From contig OY740768.1 in NCBI GenBank assembly GCA_963513935.1, positions 43,456,368 to 43,520,367 on the forward strand: 64,000 nucleotides of DNA, in the 5' to 3' direction. The stretch is from Aphrophora alni (lineage: Eukaryota > Arthropoda > Insecta > Hemiptera > Aphrophoridae). A program made the translations under genes and the position numbers. Under the pieces are notes generated by a model. It saw nothing but the letters and a program-made list of their open reading frames with translations. It searched no databases and had not been told where the DNA came from. This document shows positions 48,240 to 61,281 of the stretch, piece by piece; the stretch's first letter is position 1; every line of letters begins with the position of its first letter.

Positions 48240-48480
48240 CATTGTTTCATCTTGTTCAAAGGGCGTTATCGCCTTTTTAAAAGAAAGGAAGAAAAGAATA
48301 TAATAATGAAAACTCATGGCCCTCAATTTACTCCAGTATTGTTAGAATGGGAAAAGAAGAAGAGTTGCTCTAGAGATGAAAGAGAGGGATCTAATCCAAG
48401 ACTACATGAAAATATCTGTAGATCCAGTTAGACACTCGGGATTACCACGCCTCTATATGTGAGCCTCTGTAGGTATTAAA
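48240..48480 (-). repeat. Dispersed repeat family C, copy 4
   Basis: Read on the minus strand: AGGCTCACATATAGAGGCGT, GGTAATCCCGAG, ATGTAGTCTTGGATTAGATC, CCTCTCTTTCATCTCTAGAG and TATATTCTTTTCTTCCTTTC. The middle part around the CCAACTCTTG block has diverged. Confidence 0.6.
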
Positions 48481-49129
48481 GTTATAAGTTTAGACTGAGA
48501 TTGAAATCTTCATGATTCACTAATTTAGGTACTAAATTATTACGGTGAAGTGGGGTTGAGTGGTGTAAAAATGGTTCATTGGTCTTGCTAAGAAAATTAG
48601 CTAGGCTATTTTAGGGATCACTTCTGAAGTAAGTAAATGTATATCTGATTCCATCCCTTTTTAATTGTGGCATGGCTATGGGGTAAACTTACTGAGCAGT
48701 TTTATTATAGACGCTCTGTCTTTTCAGTTGGAAATAGATTATTTTACGGATTTGTTTTAGAAAGGCGTGTATAGAAAAACAGTCATGTTGTTTTAAAAAA
48801 TTTTAAGTGACAATAAACACCCAAGCAGCGGAAATATATTAAACTGACTTTAAACTTTAAAATTAAAGTGACTTTAAACAAGCTTAATACACTGTACAAT
48901 AACGATGCAAAAATATTGCATTAACTTTCTCAGGTAGCCATCCATAAAACATTAAAAAAATAATAATCCATCTCCAATACATAAATTAAAAAAAAATGTG
49001 TTCTTCTTTATTACTGATTTTGTGTTTGTTTTTATGAGTTATGTTGGTATATCAGAGTTCTTCCTTATCAAATTTTTCTTCATTTTGTTTTCCTCCCCTC
49101 GTACCTTTAAGTGTAAATCGTACTCTAGT
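48481..49129. other. Noncoding, nothing recognised
   Basis: AT-rich DNA with no supportable feature. Confidence 0.4.
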
Positions 49130-49650
49130 TCCTAATGTCGAAAGTCAAAGTTGATCGTAATTTTTGTACCAATTATTTCTTACCCGTTCTTTTCTTAGAC
49201 TTAACAGTTATTAAGGGTACTAATCTTTAGATTTTATCAAACTTTGAACGAAATGAAAAACAATTTTCAGAATTGACTTCTTTTTTAACAGTTCTATGTG
49301 TGATTTTAGGGTTTTCTTTCATCGATAACTCCTAAACCCATCTTTTTGGGATGATAAGCACCAAGTTTTATTTGGATTCTAAGAGATACATTTGAGAGAA
49401 GTTGTTCAATATTTTCATAGTTTATTTTTATAGAATGAGAATATCTAGTTTTTGTCTATAGTTACCTTCTATTAAAAAAAAAATATTCAAAATATGTATA
49501 AAAATATGACCATATGCCAAATTTTGATCAAAATCTATTCAGTTGTTTGGGTTGTACACCACTCACTGTATTGACAAAATACAGAGATCAGTCCAAAAAC
49601 CATTTTTGTGGGTTCGAAGTCCTTCAAATGAATCCACGAACAATTTAATA
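49130..49650 (+). repeat. Dispersed repeat family A, long copy
   Basis: Degenerate but long. It has TCGAAAGTCAAAGTTGATCG, TACTAATCTTTAGATTTTAT, CTTTGAACGAAATG, CGATAACTCCTAAACCCATC, ATATGACCATATGCCAAATT, TTGATCAAAATCTATTCAGT and TGTTTGGGTTGTACACC, followed by the tail AAAACCATTTTTGTGGG. Confidence 0.6.
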
Positions 49651-52562
49651 TCGATTTATTTTACCCATCATGGTACTTTTCAGTACTACGTTTGCTTGTA
49701 TATTGAGAAGGTAAAAATCTATTCAGTTCCTTAAAGACTGTAAATTTGTAACATAAATTCTTACGTCTCGTCTCGATTGAATAAAACGGACTAGAAATCA
49801 ATTTGTTTTAAAAAACATCTGTAAAGAAAATAGGCAAAGTTTCTTTAAAAAGTGTTAGGTTTAACACAAACTTCTGAAAACGGGAAAATAAATTGCTCAT
49901 GATTTGCATTTAGTGCATGTAAAAAAGAGGAAGAGGGACAACCTTTTAAATGTGTCATATTTTACCTTTGACTTTATCATGGCGTCCGCAGTTTCATGCA
50001 ATGCTTCGTTGAAGAATGAAAGAAACAAACGTTCGTCCTCCAATCTATTTGAACTCCCGGAAGTTCGATGCAAACTGCTACATCAACCAGTCATATCCAA
50101 GAGTTTGTATTTTGCATACAATGTATACAATTAATTGTTAAGAGAAGATATATAATGTGTGTCTGTGAGTATCTTGGATACATGATCAGCACAGCGTTGT
50201 CATGGATACCAAGATCAACCACACCGCATGCCGGTTACTTTGCATTTAAACAACTCTACCTAGATAATCTACAGTACATGTTACACGTCGCGTTCACTTC
50301 ATTATGTACTTCTGGAATAGTGGAAATTCGACTCTGGCGACAATCAGATTAACAAAGGAGTTCATGCATGGTACTGCGTAATATGAATTGAAGTTATAGC
50401 GTATGTAATCAAGCATTACAGGATTGTTTAACGAAGACGCATAATATTTCTCTGTTTATAAGTTCATCAAGGCCTTCCATAAAAAGGCTCTAAGAGTGTA
50501 TTTGATTCTATTATATAAATGAATACTATCTAATTATTAAATAATGCTACTAAAATTATAAGTTATAAGATATATGATTTCTGATGCTTCTTTACTATGT
50601 GATAAACATAATTTACATTGTTGGAGTTATTTATAAAATATTTACAGGGAGAATGATGAAGAATATGTTACTAAATTTAGGTGATAGTAGGCTAGATTTC
50701 ATTGGCAACAAAATTGACCCTATTTTATTTTGCTTCGTATAATATAAATTTTCCCCGTTTTTTTAGAAAACGTGACTTTTCAGTTAAAAATTATATTTCT
50801 CACTTTTTTTCAGGTAGCAAGTAAAGTGACCCCATTTAAAAACAAACTAAATTAAATGTCTTTTAAGACAGAACCAACATCATTTTGTGCAATCTGAGAG
50901 GATCCATTGCTCTCATAAGCGTGAAATCGATGGATGCGAGGATCCATTGCTCTCGCATCCACAAGCTCTCAAGCGTGAAAAAAGTGAATGTATTGAAATA
51001 TTTGTTAAAATTCAAATTTATTTGACAAACAAACTACCACACCTATAGGTGTTTAAATTTTACAAAAGCTACAGATTTTCACATAAGCTTTCCAACGGTA
51101 TAAACCAATCGCTAATTTAATTTTTCGTTCATAGAATTATTGCGTCCATAAAGTCAAAAGTAGAGATTAAATATGAAGGTATTTTTGATTTTGGTTCTCT
51201 AATTGACACTCAACAGTGGACAAATATATTATTATTTTTGTTTTTGTTTTATAATTTATTATTCAGCAATGAAAGTAGTTTGGTAATAATTCTCTACAAA
51301 GAAAGAGAACGTCAACATTGCCAGAATTAACCATTATCAAGTTTATTGTTCTGGTCAAATATAGATATGACAAGCGGAGCAGGTATAGGGACTGAAATGT
51401 AAATTCAGTAATAGGTTTATATATTTATTTTAGCAAGAGCAAAATATTCTAACAAAAAAATAACATTTAAATACGTAAATTTGCTAAGATAAGTATTAGA
51501 AATGATAACTGAATGCCTTGACGCATTTACCAAACAATCACTATGGAATTAAAAAGAAAAGTATGTTCAGAATTAGATGGATTTCTTATAACCATTGGAT
51601 TAATATTAAAGACAAACAAATCTTACCTATTGCTCATTACACTATTGTGAGTGTTTTATATGTGCTTCTTAGATTTCCTACATCGTATTATATCTTTGAC
51701 TAGGAAATGATCTATAAATGTGGTAAATTTATTCAATTTGTTAATGTAAAATTCTCAAAATTTATGTAATTGCCATTACAATACAATATACGTTTTGGAA
51801 ATTCAAACTTTACCTCGCTACCATAAGACTTTATTTTGGATAACACTTCGTTGCAACTTTTTATCCATACCATTTTATTTTTTTCTTAAAGAGACATTTA
51901 AAATGATATAATATACAAAGGGTGTTAGCATTTAAAATATTTGAGATAACTCCTAGGCCACCCCCGAAGAAGGAGTTGATATCCTGTTTCTCATCAAAAG
52001 ATAGGGTAGTTGACTAATAACGTATTCTGAAACAGGCTAATATTTTATCTGGAACAGTTTCAAAGTTGGTGAGGGTTTCCATACTGTAGACTCACTCTGT
52101 ATATAGTATCAATACAAATTTGGGAGTAGGGCTACATGATAAAAGACCAAAACACTGCAAGGAGGCGTTTAACCAGTAAAGTTAAACACCAATAAGTAAT
52201 ACTGACTTGGATAATCTTAAGTTCGATTGGTATTCTTACTTTTTTTATTCAGTTTTGTCTACATAGACTAATAGTGTTATTAAAAAAAAGAAAAGTGAAC
52301 ACTACAAGTAAATATTTACTTAATCTACATATAGAAACAGTTAATGGTGTAATGACTAAATTATTATTGCAAGGAATAAAAATGAATGTTCAAACAATAG
52401 AGTATTAAATAGTGTAAATTTAAACGGTTTTCTCTACTATAAAATGTTAAGAAACTCGCACTATTTTGTTTTACTTAATTGTGGTACTGTATATATAATA
52501 TGAAAGAATAAATCAATAGCAATAAACGATCGTCCTCCCTCTCCCTGAAAAGCGGTTTATCA
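49651..52562. other. Noncoding, with one small direct/inverted repeat
   Basis: The frames at 49904-50134, 50068-50352 and 51518-51703 lack domain signals or splice support. A direct and inverted repeat lies at 50897-50985. Confidence 0.4.
50897..50985. repeat. Direct duplication with a nested hairpin
   Basis: GAGGATCCATTGCTCTC occurs twice (about 50898 and 50939). AAGCGTGAAA also occurs twice. Between and across them, TGGATGCGAG (50931-50940) and CTCGCATCCA (50952-50961) form a perfect 10-bp stem with an 11-nt loop. Confidence 0.7.
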
Positions 52563-53085
52563 TTTTACGTCACAACTCCATCACCAGTATTTAAAAATAT
52601 CGAAAATATAAGATAGCATACAGTACCAGCTCTAATTTAAATCGAATTTTAAACAGGATAACTAATGGATATGACAAATTTAGCAGATTAGTAAAATTAC
52701 AGCACTTTTGGAAAAATTTTATGTTGGAGACGGTCTTTCAAAATAAGGTACCTACCAAGATACATCCAAAAAAATAAGTGACCATTTTATACCGCAATAT
52801 AATTAAAAATAGGTAGATATAACATAGTACTTAATTTATAAAAGTGAAATAAAATGCCCAGGATATATCTTAAATAATATAATAAAAACAAAATTAGCAG
52901 TTTCCACTTTTATGAGTTGGTAAGATTTTTATCTGCCAGTAAGAAACAGATAACTCGCATGACTGTGTGGCATCGGTGGTAAACTGTGATAGCTACAAAA
53001 GACATTTTGTTTTAGAGATACGTATTTGTGTATTAATGTATAATAAAGACCTGACGATGGAGGAATATTAAGTCCGAAACACTTG
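52563..53085. repeat. Possible foldback element F3 (diverged)
   Basis: The left edge carries, on the minus strand, CTGGTGATGGAGTTGTGAC (52587 down to 52569), close to the F1 box CTGATGATGGAGTTACGAC. The right edge carries, on the plus strand, CTGACGATGGAGG, a GGA/TCC stem and GAAACACTTGT (53051-53085). Both read outward as in F1 and F2, but the arms themselves are too diverged to align by eye. Confidence 0.35.
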
Positions 53086-53251
53086 TAGTAAATAATAAAA
53101 AATTAAATACAGGATTGCTGGAGAATATAAATTTATTATCTCCCATAAAAGAATAAATGTGCTTAGTAAAATAGTACAAAATATATCTCTTTTGACCTTA
53201 GTTATGGCGTCTTGGTACGGGTAGGTACATACCTATCCAAACTAATGCCCG
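53086..53251. other. Short noncoding spacer
   Basis: AT-rich DNA with nothing recognised. Confidence 0.4.
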
Positions 53252-53630
53252 TTAGAACAACACAAAACATATCAAATCAATGCTCTTTAGATCAAGAACC
53301 GATAGCTCTGAGAAATTGTTCAAACAGTTGGGTATGTTATCATTCCATAGAATAATTATCAGGACAGTACTGAACTTGGTATCTAATAAAAAAGTGTATA
53401 TGGTCAAATCAACAATGGTCTCTTTACAAATGGAACAGTACTGCATTTCCCCAAAGTCTAGACAAACAATTTATCAAAAAACCTATTTATACCATCCAAC
53501 GAGGTTATTTAATTTCATATCATCAGATATAATAAAAGTTCATGAAAACAAACAATTCTTGAGAAAAATTTATAATTGGGTGTTACAGAATGATAATACT
53601 GAGGACGTCTTCGATTGCTTCATTTAATTG
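53252..53630 (+). pseudogene. Probable 3' end of a CR1/L2-like LINE ORF2
   Basis: A 115-codon frame (53280-53627) reads LFKQLGMLSFHRIIIRTV, later RLFNFISSDI and KIYNWVLQNDNTEDVF. This resembles the poorly conserved C-terminal tail that follows the reverse transcriptase in CR1/L2/Jockey-like LINEs, where a PLF-x-x-LGxL segment comes first and a GPKLxNxLP then FKxxLKxWL segment comes last. The reverse transcriptase itself is absent. The frame has no supporting start and is probably a 5'-truncated, old insertion. An unrelated chance frame is the alternative. Confidence 0.45.
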
Positions 53631-54944
53631 AATAATTTAATCTAAAACAATCTATTGCTTTAAGAAAGGAGGGCAGTGTTATTTATATAGCAGAGAGGAA
53701 GACTATTATGGGGTAGAACCGAGTTAGTTGAATTAAATAGTGAAATCAATTCTTAAGTTGATGGGATAGGGTAGGACAGTCTTTTGCTCTTATTTATATA
53801 ATTATGTCTATTTGCGTAAGTTTCGTCATCAAGATAAATATAGTTAAAACAGTTTTGGTATACCATGATTAAGACTCATTCACATAGTTTGCGATTAATT
53901 GTATTTCACAAAGAGAGTAAAGGTTAAATACTATTGGTACAGAAATAAAAAAAAACAGATTTTCTGAATAAATCAAACTAGGTAAAATGTCATTGTCTTC
54001 GAAACCGAACAAAAGAGTGCTAAATTTTCAAATAGAGTCCGTTTCTATTTCGTAAGTTTAGATTTTTGTACAAGTTGAGTTTTATAATGAGGGTAAAGAA
54101 ACAACAGAAAGAAAAAATCCTAATACCAGAATAAAAAGACGTCTACTATTACATTGAAACGGATATTTTTCCTGATTCAGTTATATATTGCAACATTAAT
54201 AAAAACTAGAAAGTTTGTGTGTCTATCACCTTGGAAATAAACAATGTTTCTAATGTTACTTTTTTATTTCTGAATTTTTCCTCTTTGAAATACACGAAGA
54301 ATTACAGAAATGAAAAAGTGAAATTTTCGGCGAAAGAGAGGATTCTTCAGTACGTCCGAACATTCTTCTATTTTTGGTAACCTAATAAGCAATAACTTCC
54401 CATTCAAAAGCCGCATCAAAGAAACTAAACCAAAACAGTTAAAACATAGAAAAAAAATTATCATTTTTTTAAGGCAGAATAAATTAACTTCTTTCGTGAA
54501 AAATAGTTCCATGACAACTGTCAAGATTTCACCTTGACAACAATATAATATGTAAATAGCAGGACTGGATTTGTATTGATGTAGAGGACTTGTGGAGTTG
54601 ATATGTAAATGTCCTGTTGTAGTCGTGGTAAATAAAAGCAGTTTTTGTACGAACTTCCGTTAGTCCAGTTTAAAAAATATTGTAATGTCTGATCTAAATT
54701 AGGTTATATTCTCTTTTCTCTCTCTCCTTCATTCTGTATATTCATTTACATGAACTTCCAAAATGTTAGAAAGCCAATGAACCGAACGAATGGAGGTCCT
54801 GTTTTTAAATTGAACACATTTCGTTAGTATGTTTGTATGTTTCGTAATTACGCCCAAAATTGTCTACTAATTGTTATCAAATGTGTGGATTATATTTAGA
54901 ACAATCGAAACAGTATTGTACAACTCCTCCGACTTTTGTTGCTT
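53631..54944. other. Noncoding, nothing recognised
   Basis: AT-rich DNA. A minus-strand frame at 54264-54524 shows no known motif. Confidence 0.4.
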
Positions 54945-55215
54945 GTTGCGAAAAAAACTTTTCAGTCATCATCGCTTTATAAAAAACGAAGGTGATGAAA
55001 AAAAGAACATAAAACAAAGATCTCTAGTTCTTGAATATTCTAAGAACGTCCGGGTCAGAAGAGAACAAGAGTTAATCAACAGAAGAGAGGGATCTAATCC
55101 AACATTACATGGAAAAAGGTGTAGACCTATCAAGGCCCCTCGCGACTGCCACGTTTATTGTGAGGACGCTACAACTAGAAATACATCGTGCGCTCCGAAG
55201 CATTCAATTTAACGG
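54945..55215 (-). repeat. Dispersed repeat family C, copy 5
   Basis: On the plus strand it shows the reverse complement of the family: TTTTCAGTCATCATCGCTTT, AGATCTCTAGTTCTTGAATA, GAACAAGAGTTAATCAACAG, AGAGAGGGATCTAATCCAAC and ATTACATGG. A 113-codon plus-strand frame runs through it and is a by-product of the repeat. Confidence 0.6.
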
Positions 55216-56189
55216 CGTAAATGAACAGTGGTACAGAACAAGAACCAAAAATAAAATTTAAACTGTTTACTCAGGCTTTCCCGCTGTTAGTTTTGAGGGG
55301 TAACCTTTTTTTAGGGTGAATGTGGATTTGCTTTAATTATGGGTTCGCCAGCCATCAGATCGTTTGGTAAATTAAAATATGTACACTGGGCGAATCTCAA
55401 TCTAAGTTTGAAATCTTTACGGGATCTAATTCTAAAACTCGATTACCAACTAAACAAAAAACTTTCTTATTTCAACTTTTTTATAGTTTTCATTTATAAA
55501 AATGTAACCCTTTCAGAATTTGTGTACAATTACAAAAATATGAAAGAAACAACAGTTAAACTATTGGGTTGCAGATGATTTTCTCTCAAATTTGATTTAA
55601 CTTTGAGATAAATATGCATTTGAATTAGTACTCGGATTGTTTACGCTTCCAACGAGAGCAAGAGCTACTGTTAACAGAATCAGTAGTGTATCAGTTACCC
55701 AATCAGAAATAATTAAAAATATTCTAAATAAAATTGGATTTTTGATATAAATCAACCTAGTTTTATTAAATTTGTTATAAGTGAATCCGATTTCAAAATT
55801 CACTGTACTCCCCCTTATGGACTACATCTACACTCTACCTGCCTTCAAGTAGAAATCTAATCTACCACATTTCACAGTAAAGTCATCATCATTACTCCTA
55901 ACTACTATCTACTTATACTTGTTTGCCTCCAAGCAATCACCGATCGCAATTATAATTATTATTAGTTCTACTTTAACTAATCTATTTTAAATTATTTATA
56001 CACTCTCTCTCTCAGAGTACAGATCCTATGAGAAGCAGTTAACAATTTTATTGTTGACTTTGGTTTACCGAAACACTAGAAATCTTATAATGTCAATTAG
56101 GTTCTTTCAATGTTGAAAACTTTGGCCATTAGCCTAAATAGACTAAGCTTCGTGATAAATAAAAACTATAGTGAGTTTTGGTTATAAAA
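55216..56189. other. Noncoding, nothing recognised
   Basis: AT-rich DNA. Frames at 55339-55578 (+) and 55597-55803 (-) have no recognisable domain. Confidence 0.4.
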
Positions 56190-56410
56190 CATAAAAAATC
56201 AGGTATAAAAGATGTAGTTACTCAAAATCTATTCTACCAATTTCGTTCAAATTTTAGTGAAATGTGAAAAACCCAATCTCGTGTGAAGAACCCCAAGAAA
56301 AAAATATGACTGTACAGAAAGAATTGACAAAAAATAAAAATGAACCCTTAATTAAAAGCAAGATTTTAATCAAATACGATTAGTTTATGGCACAAGCGAA
56401 GTAAGTTTAG
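56190..56410 (-). repeat. Dispersed repeat family A fragment
   Basis: The plus strand shows the reverse complement of the central block: CTCAAAATCTATTCTACCAA, TTTCGTTCAAATTTTAGTGA and AATGTGAAAAACCCAA. Confidence 0.5.
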
Positions 56411-58279
56411 AATAAATATATACACTTTTCTCTCTCAAAAACAGCTTCTTTTTTATTGATTTTTTTATCGAATTAACATTTTTGAAAACGAATGGTTTTG
56501 GTTGGTTTTTTAGAGATGGGTGACTGATAAAGGTTGTACAGAATTTTGTACTGCATATTTTTATTAACCTAAATTAACGTCTATTTTTTTTAAGGCCGTC
56601 TGTCTTTACAGATACAGGTGCAGCTTTTTCCCCATGAAAAAATATAAAAAATAACACCTGATTATTATTAAAATACGATCGTCGACAAATTTAGTTCTAT
56701 AAAATAAACATTCTGTACATCAAACTTATTATGTTCTTTCATTAGATTCTTAATAAAAAATATTTAAAATTCTTTTTTGTCTTTGATAAATCTACAGAAC
56801 AGATTTTTTTGGAAAATATAACCAGTACGTTTAATGTAAAATCTGGCTTCAATTATTATTGAAATGAAAATTTTGAATAAAAAATGTTATCATTTTGCCA
56901 TACAATAAATTGATTTTGTGTACTATTTTATAAATAGATAGAGTTACCCTAACTGAACTTATTGGTTCTAAATAGGCAATACTCCTTTACACAAAGAAGG
57001 CAACTAAGACGGTCTTAAACCTGTTCATGAGAGAAAGAATAATTCACAATGATCGATTACTTTAGATAACTCTAATTACAATTACAAATTAGTTTTAATA
57101 ATTAACGGAACTCTTCTAGGCCTAACACGAATGAACTCGGAACTTTCTCATAGAGAAGACGACAAAAACTCGGTAGTATAGTAGAATGATGGCAGCTGGT
57201 TCTGTACACGGTTAATAGCTTTGAAAGAGTTTATACCGTTTTATCTTAGCTTTATTTCCTGTTTAAGACATTTCAACTTCCCACAGACTAACCTAACCTA
57301 CAAGTCGAATAGTTTAATTGTAACGGAAAAACCATGCTCAGCGAACTGTTTTTTTGTAGGTTGAAAATATTAGAATGTAAAAGTTGTTTTTTTAGGTTAT
57401 GTGTTTTTCTTTAAAAATCGTAACATAAACTTAATGCCGTGATATTCTCACAGTAATTTCGTTTTATTCCAATTAAAAAAATTATTTTCAAAACACTAAT
57501 AACGTTTATATTCCGATATTTCTTATTATTATTAAAGGGAAATTTCTCAGATACCGTTTGATCGGTTTTAGTTAAATATCCAAATTATATGTTAATTTAT
57601 TCACGGCGAAACTATTATTTTATTTGTTAATACAAATACTAGAGCTTCAATGAAATAATAAATTCTAGCATTCTTTCAAAATTGTATTTTTTATTTACGC
57701 TCCAGTAAAAATATTTGGTTTCTTTACACGAAGGCTGTGTTACTGGTCCTCTCTAGGTAAATTCACCCTTTTAAGAATATTTGTCAATAACTTTTAAACT
57801 AATTTTGTTTTAATAGTACCTAATGATTTTTTTTCGGCATTATAATTTAGTTACCTTGAGTAAAAATTTGGAATATAGTCCCCAATCACAAATTTTGTGT
57901 ATTTTTGTTTTTTCTGAATTGGTCCAGTACGGTTTTATTTACATAGCCCACGTAGTATAGGACAAGTGTACACTAATCAAAAAACAAACGTAAATCTTCG
58001 TTTCTTACCGCTTCTTGTATTTATTGGACAAACGTATACAAATATGGTACAGTAATAAATATTTACTTTAGCTTTTGGTTAGTAAGCACTATACCCACAC
58101 AAAAAAAGAAGAATTTCATGAAATTTGATTTGGGAAAGTCTTGTTTGCTCAATGAACTATTATCTTAAGAACAATTTTAAACGAAGGCCATATTATTTTC
58201 CTTTTTATTATTTTTTTGTGTAAATGAACTTATAAAATACTAAATTAGCTAAAAATGTATAGATATAAAATGTTTCCGC
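56411..58279. other. Noncoding, nothing recognised
   Basis: AT-rich DNA with no supportable exon, RNA gene or repeat copy. Confidence 0.4.
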
Positions 58280-59135
58280 ATTTAGTCAAACATATCAAAG
58301 CGATGGATACTCGGGACAAACTCTACCCTTTAAGGAATGGTAAAAGCCTCAATCCTTTCAAGACTAAGCAGTCCAATGTAGGTTCTACCGTCCAATCGTA
58401 ATGTTGTACTCGGTTCTAACAGTAAGCGGAAAGAAAATTTGTCCAAATCATTATCTCCGAACGACTGATGGATTCCTCATTGTAGGTCAAAAACACACCC
58501 TTCAGTATAATCTCAGATTTTATCATCCAACTAGTAAAACCACTTCATCTCGAGAAAAAGATTCTGTCCCCTCCAACAGGGTAGAAATAAACTTCTGTTC
58601 TGAATGTTAACACACTATGAATAGTTAAAATAAACTATTTTAACTGCATATTCATTTATACTGCATATTCGTTTATTTTAAGCAGAAAATTATTACTAAA
58701 ACACAAAAATCCAAGCTCACCCCGTATTAAGATCTCCTCAATATAATTAATTACGTCTGACCATACTACAACTATTTGAGGACCTTCCAATCCCACCATT
58801 TGTCAAAGTCAAGCTCAGCGAGATGCAGCCCAGACAACTCTCTGATCTTGTTGCACATAATTCAACTCTACAAATAAATATAACTATAAACACTATAGAT
58901 AACCATAACAATAAATATATTTCTAAGGCACCAGTGAGGGACAAACTGAGATTGTGTTTACTCTCATCGGACCTGCCTCAAGTCGTGGGTGGCACTTGTA
59001 ATATCAACAAGTCAAACTTAATTGCTCAAAGTTTCTTAAGTACTACGACTTGTAAATTTGCAGAGTGGTCATTATTGTTTGGAGTGTCCACAAGAGAGTC
59101 TGAAGAGGGACATCCGGCAAAATGTGACACATAAT
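58280..59135 (-). pseudogene. Possible BEL/Pao-like LTR retrotransposon relic
   Basis: The segment is GC-richer than its surroundings. On the minus strand, across frameshifts, I read LSGLHLAELDF (about 58845-58808), then WSDVINYIEEILIRGELG (about 58765-58700). This recalls the segment LADPxF, then GADV, then GLIRGPLG that follows the aspartic protease in BEL/Pao pol. Farther on, near 58400-58290, weak patches could be the start of the reverse transcriptase region. There are many stops and frameshifts and no LTR is visible. The 103-codon plus-strand frame at 58823-59134 lies opposite and is probably chance. This is a tentative call. Confidence 0.3.
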
Positions 59136-61281
59136 GTTAAATAGTCAATCATGTTTTAATTCTTGGAGTTGTGATAAATTATTTTGAAAAACAATATCAA
59201 CGCATCTACCCCTAGTAAACTTCCACTCCTGGATAAATGTTAATAATAATTTACTTTATTGTATTTACGACGTAGTGAAAGTCCTGTTACAGGACGAAAA
59301 TTGATTACGAGTTTTGCTTCAAATATTCGTTTTGTGACAAATTTAGTAAAAGAGAGCTGAATCGATTTTGATTAAATTTCGTATAACAGACATATTTTGG
59401 CAATGAAAAGAAAAAGGAAAAATTGGCTCAAATAGTTTATAATTAAACAAACCGACTCAAAGCCTACAAAGATCCGAACAACACGTATTGGTCGCTATGC
59501 ATAATAATAATACAGTACATGTTTATGGTACAAATCATTATAACCAAGCACCAAGAAAAAAAATAAAAATACGGTTAGGGAAAAATATAATTTTTAATCA
59601 ATTTTTAGTTTGAACGATTAAAAAAAATTCTTTTATAACAAAACTTTAAAATTATCAAAATTAATTGAGTATTAAACAAAAAATTGAATGTAACATGGGA
59701 ACGGAATTATTGAACATGTGAACGGTTCATGACCTTCCAAGGTCAATAGACACAACGTTTTAGCTTGATCCATCCATGTTAATCATAAGTCAGAATTATA
59801 CATTTTGAAGTAACGTGTGTGATGAAAAGACTAATAATAATAATATAGATTATTTGATCATATGCATTTTTTATTAATATTTTTATTATTGTTTCGATTT
59901 GCAAACCAAACTAATAAAACTTCATTAAAATTCGAATTCGGTTTAAACTTTAAAAATTGAAGTTATTTCGTTTCATGTACTTATTTTAGGTCGAGTTTTT
60001 TCTTTTATATTTATCAAATAAAAAACAAAACAAACTATAATCATTAAAATAGTAAACTATTTAACATTAAAGTACAGTAATATCGATGTAGTTGTACAGT
60101 AATACAGTACAGTAATAGAGACAATATTTAAAAGCCATAATAACAAGTTTTTGAAAATTAAATAATAGAATTAAATTACAAAAATAAATTATATCAAAAA
60201 TTAGTGTAAAAAAATGTAAATTCTTCAATATCCTCCTGTGAGACGAGCCAATTTTTTATGATTAAACAAAAATACTTCAATTTTTCTTTCCCGTTTTATT
60301 TAGATAGATAAGGGAAACCAGAGTAAAAAGGAGAGAGAGAGGAAAAGGTTTGCGACTGGAAAATATTGGACTGGTTTGAGCACTTCAACACCCCCCCCCC
60401 CTGTTGCATAAAAATAAAACAAAGTGTAATAACCTACAAATCTAAATACTTTTTTTAAACAATTTAAAATAGATTTTTCTTACAACTTAATCTCCCCCCC
60501 CCCCGGCACTTACATACATATTCCCGCTTGTACTTAAACGTATAGAATGGCTAACCAACTTCACGAACATTATTTCGGCCGAGTGACATTTTGTCTTCCC
60601 CATACAGTCCAAGACATAATAGGCGTGGTGAATCAGTTATTTGCATTTTTTCCTACTTCCGTTCTATCGAGACTCACGTATAATATATTTAATAATCCAC
60701 TTTATATTTCTTACGTGTATTAATACACATTCCGGAACGTCCCTTTTTAATTTGATTACATTAAGAGCTTGAATAACGTCTACACCCAGTATGGAAAGAA
60801 TGTAGGCCTATGTATAATGCAACATTAAAAAAATAAAAATAGTCTACAACATGTTAGCTTTGTTGCCAGATGATTAAAGTAGGAAAATATTGAGTTGTTA
60901 GTCTAAAGGATTAAATTTTCTATTTTAAAACGGCACCACATTATTAGCCACTTAAAAAAATATTTAACCTTTTTAATTGTAGGTATATCATTTTGTCTTC
61001 TATAAAGAAATTAAAAATTTAAAACGTTTGATACTTCGGAAAGTAAAAATTGTAGTACCGGAAATAAAATTGTTATTTGACTACCTACCTTTACACTGAA
61101 ATCAGTATTGTACTCACAAGTGTTCAAGCTTCAGATATAGTCACGGTTACTGCTAAAGAGGCCAAGCGAATCAGCCAAGTGTAGAGTGCAGAAAGAAACA
61201 CATTCATATGATATAATACTCTGTACCTCACCTAATGTACATTATATTTCCTTAAACATATTCAGTTACGTTGTGTTGTAA
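59136..61281. other. Noncoding, with two C11 tracts
   Basis: Two runs of 11 C lie at 60391-60401 and 60494-60504, about 100 bp apart. ACAGTAATA words recur near 60080-60115. No exon is supported. Confidence 0.45.

Noticed and set aside
49904..50352. Two overlapping plus-strand frames of 76 and 94 codons
   Set aside because: Neither has a domain-like composition, and they overlap in different frames.
58823..59134. 103-codon plus-strand frame as a gene
   Set aside because: Asn/Thr-rich low-complexity middle, no splice support, and the opposite strand has better, though weak, retroelement matches.
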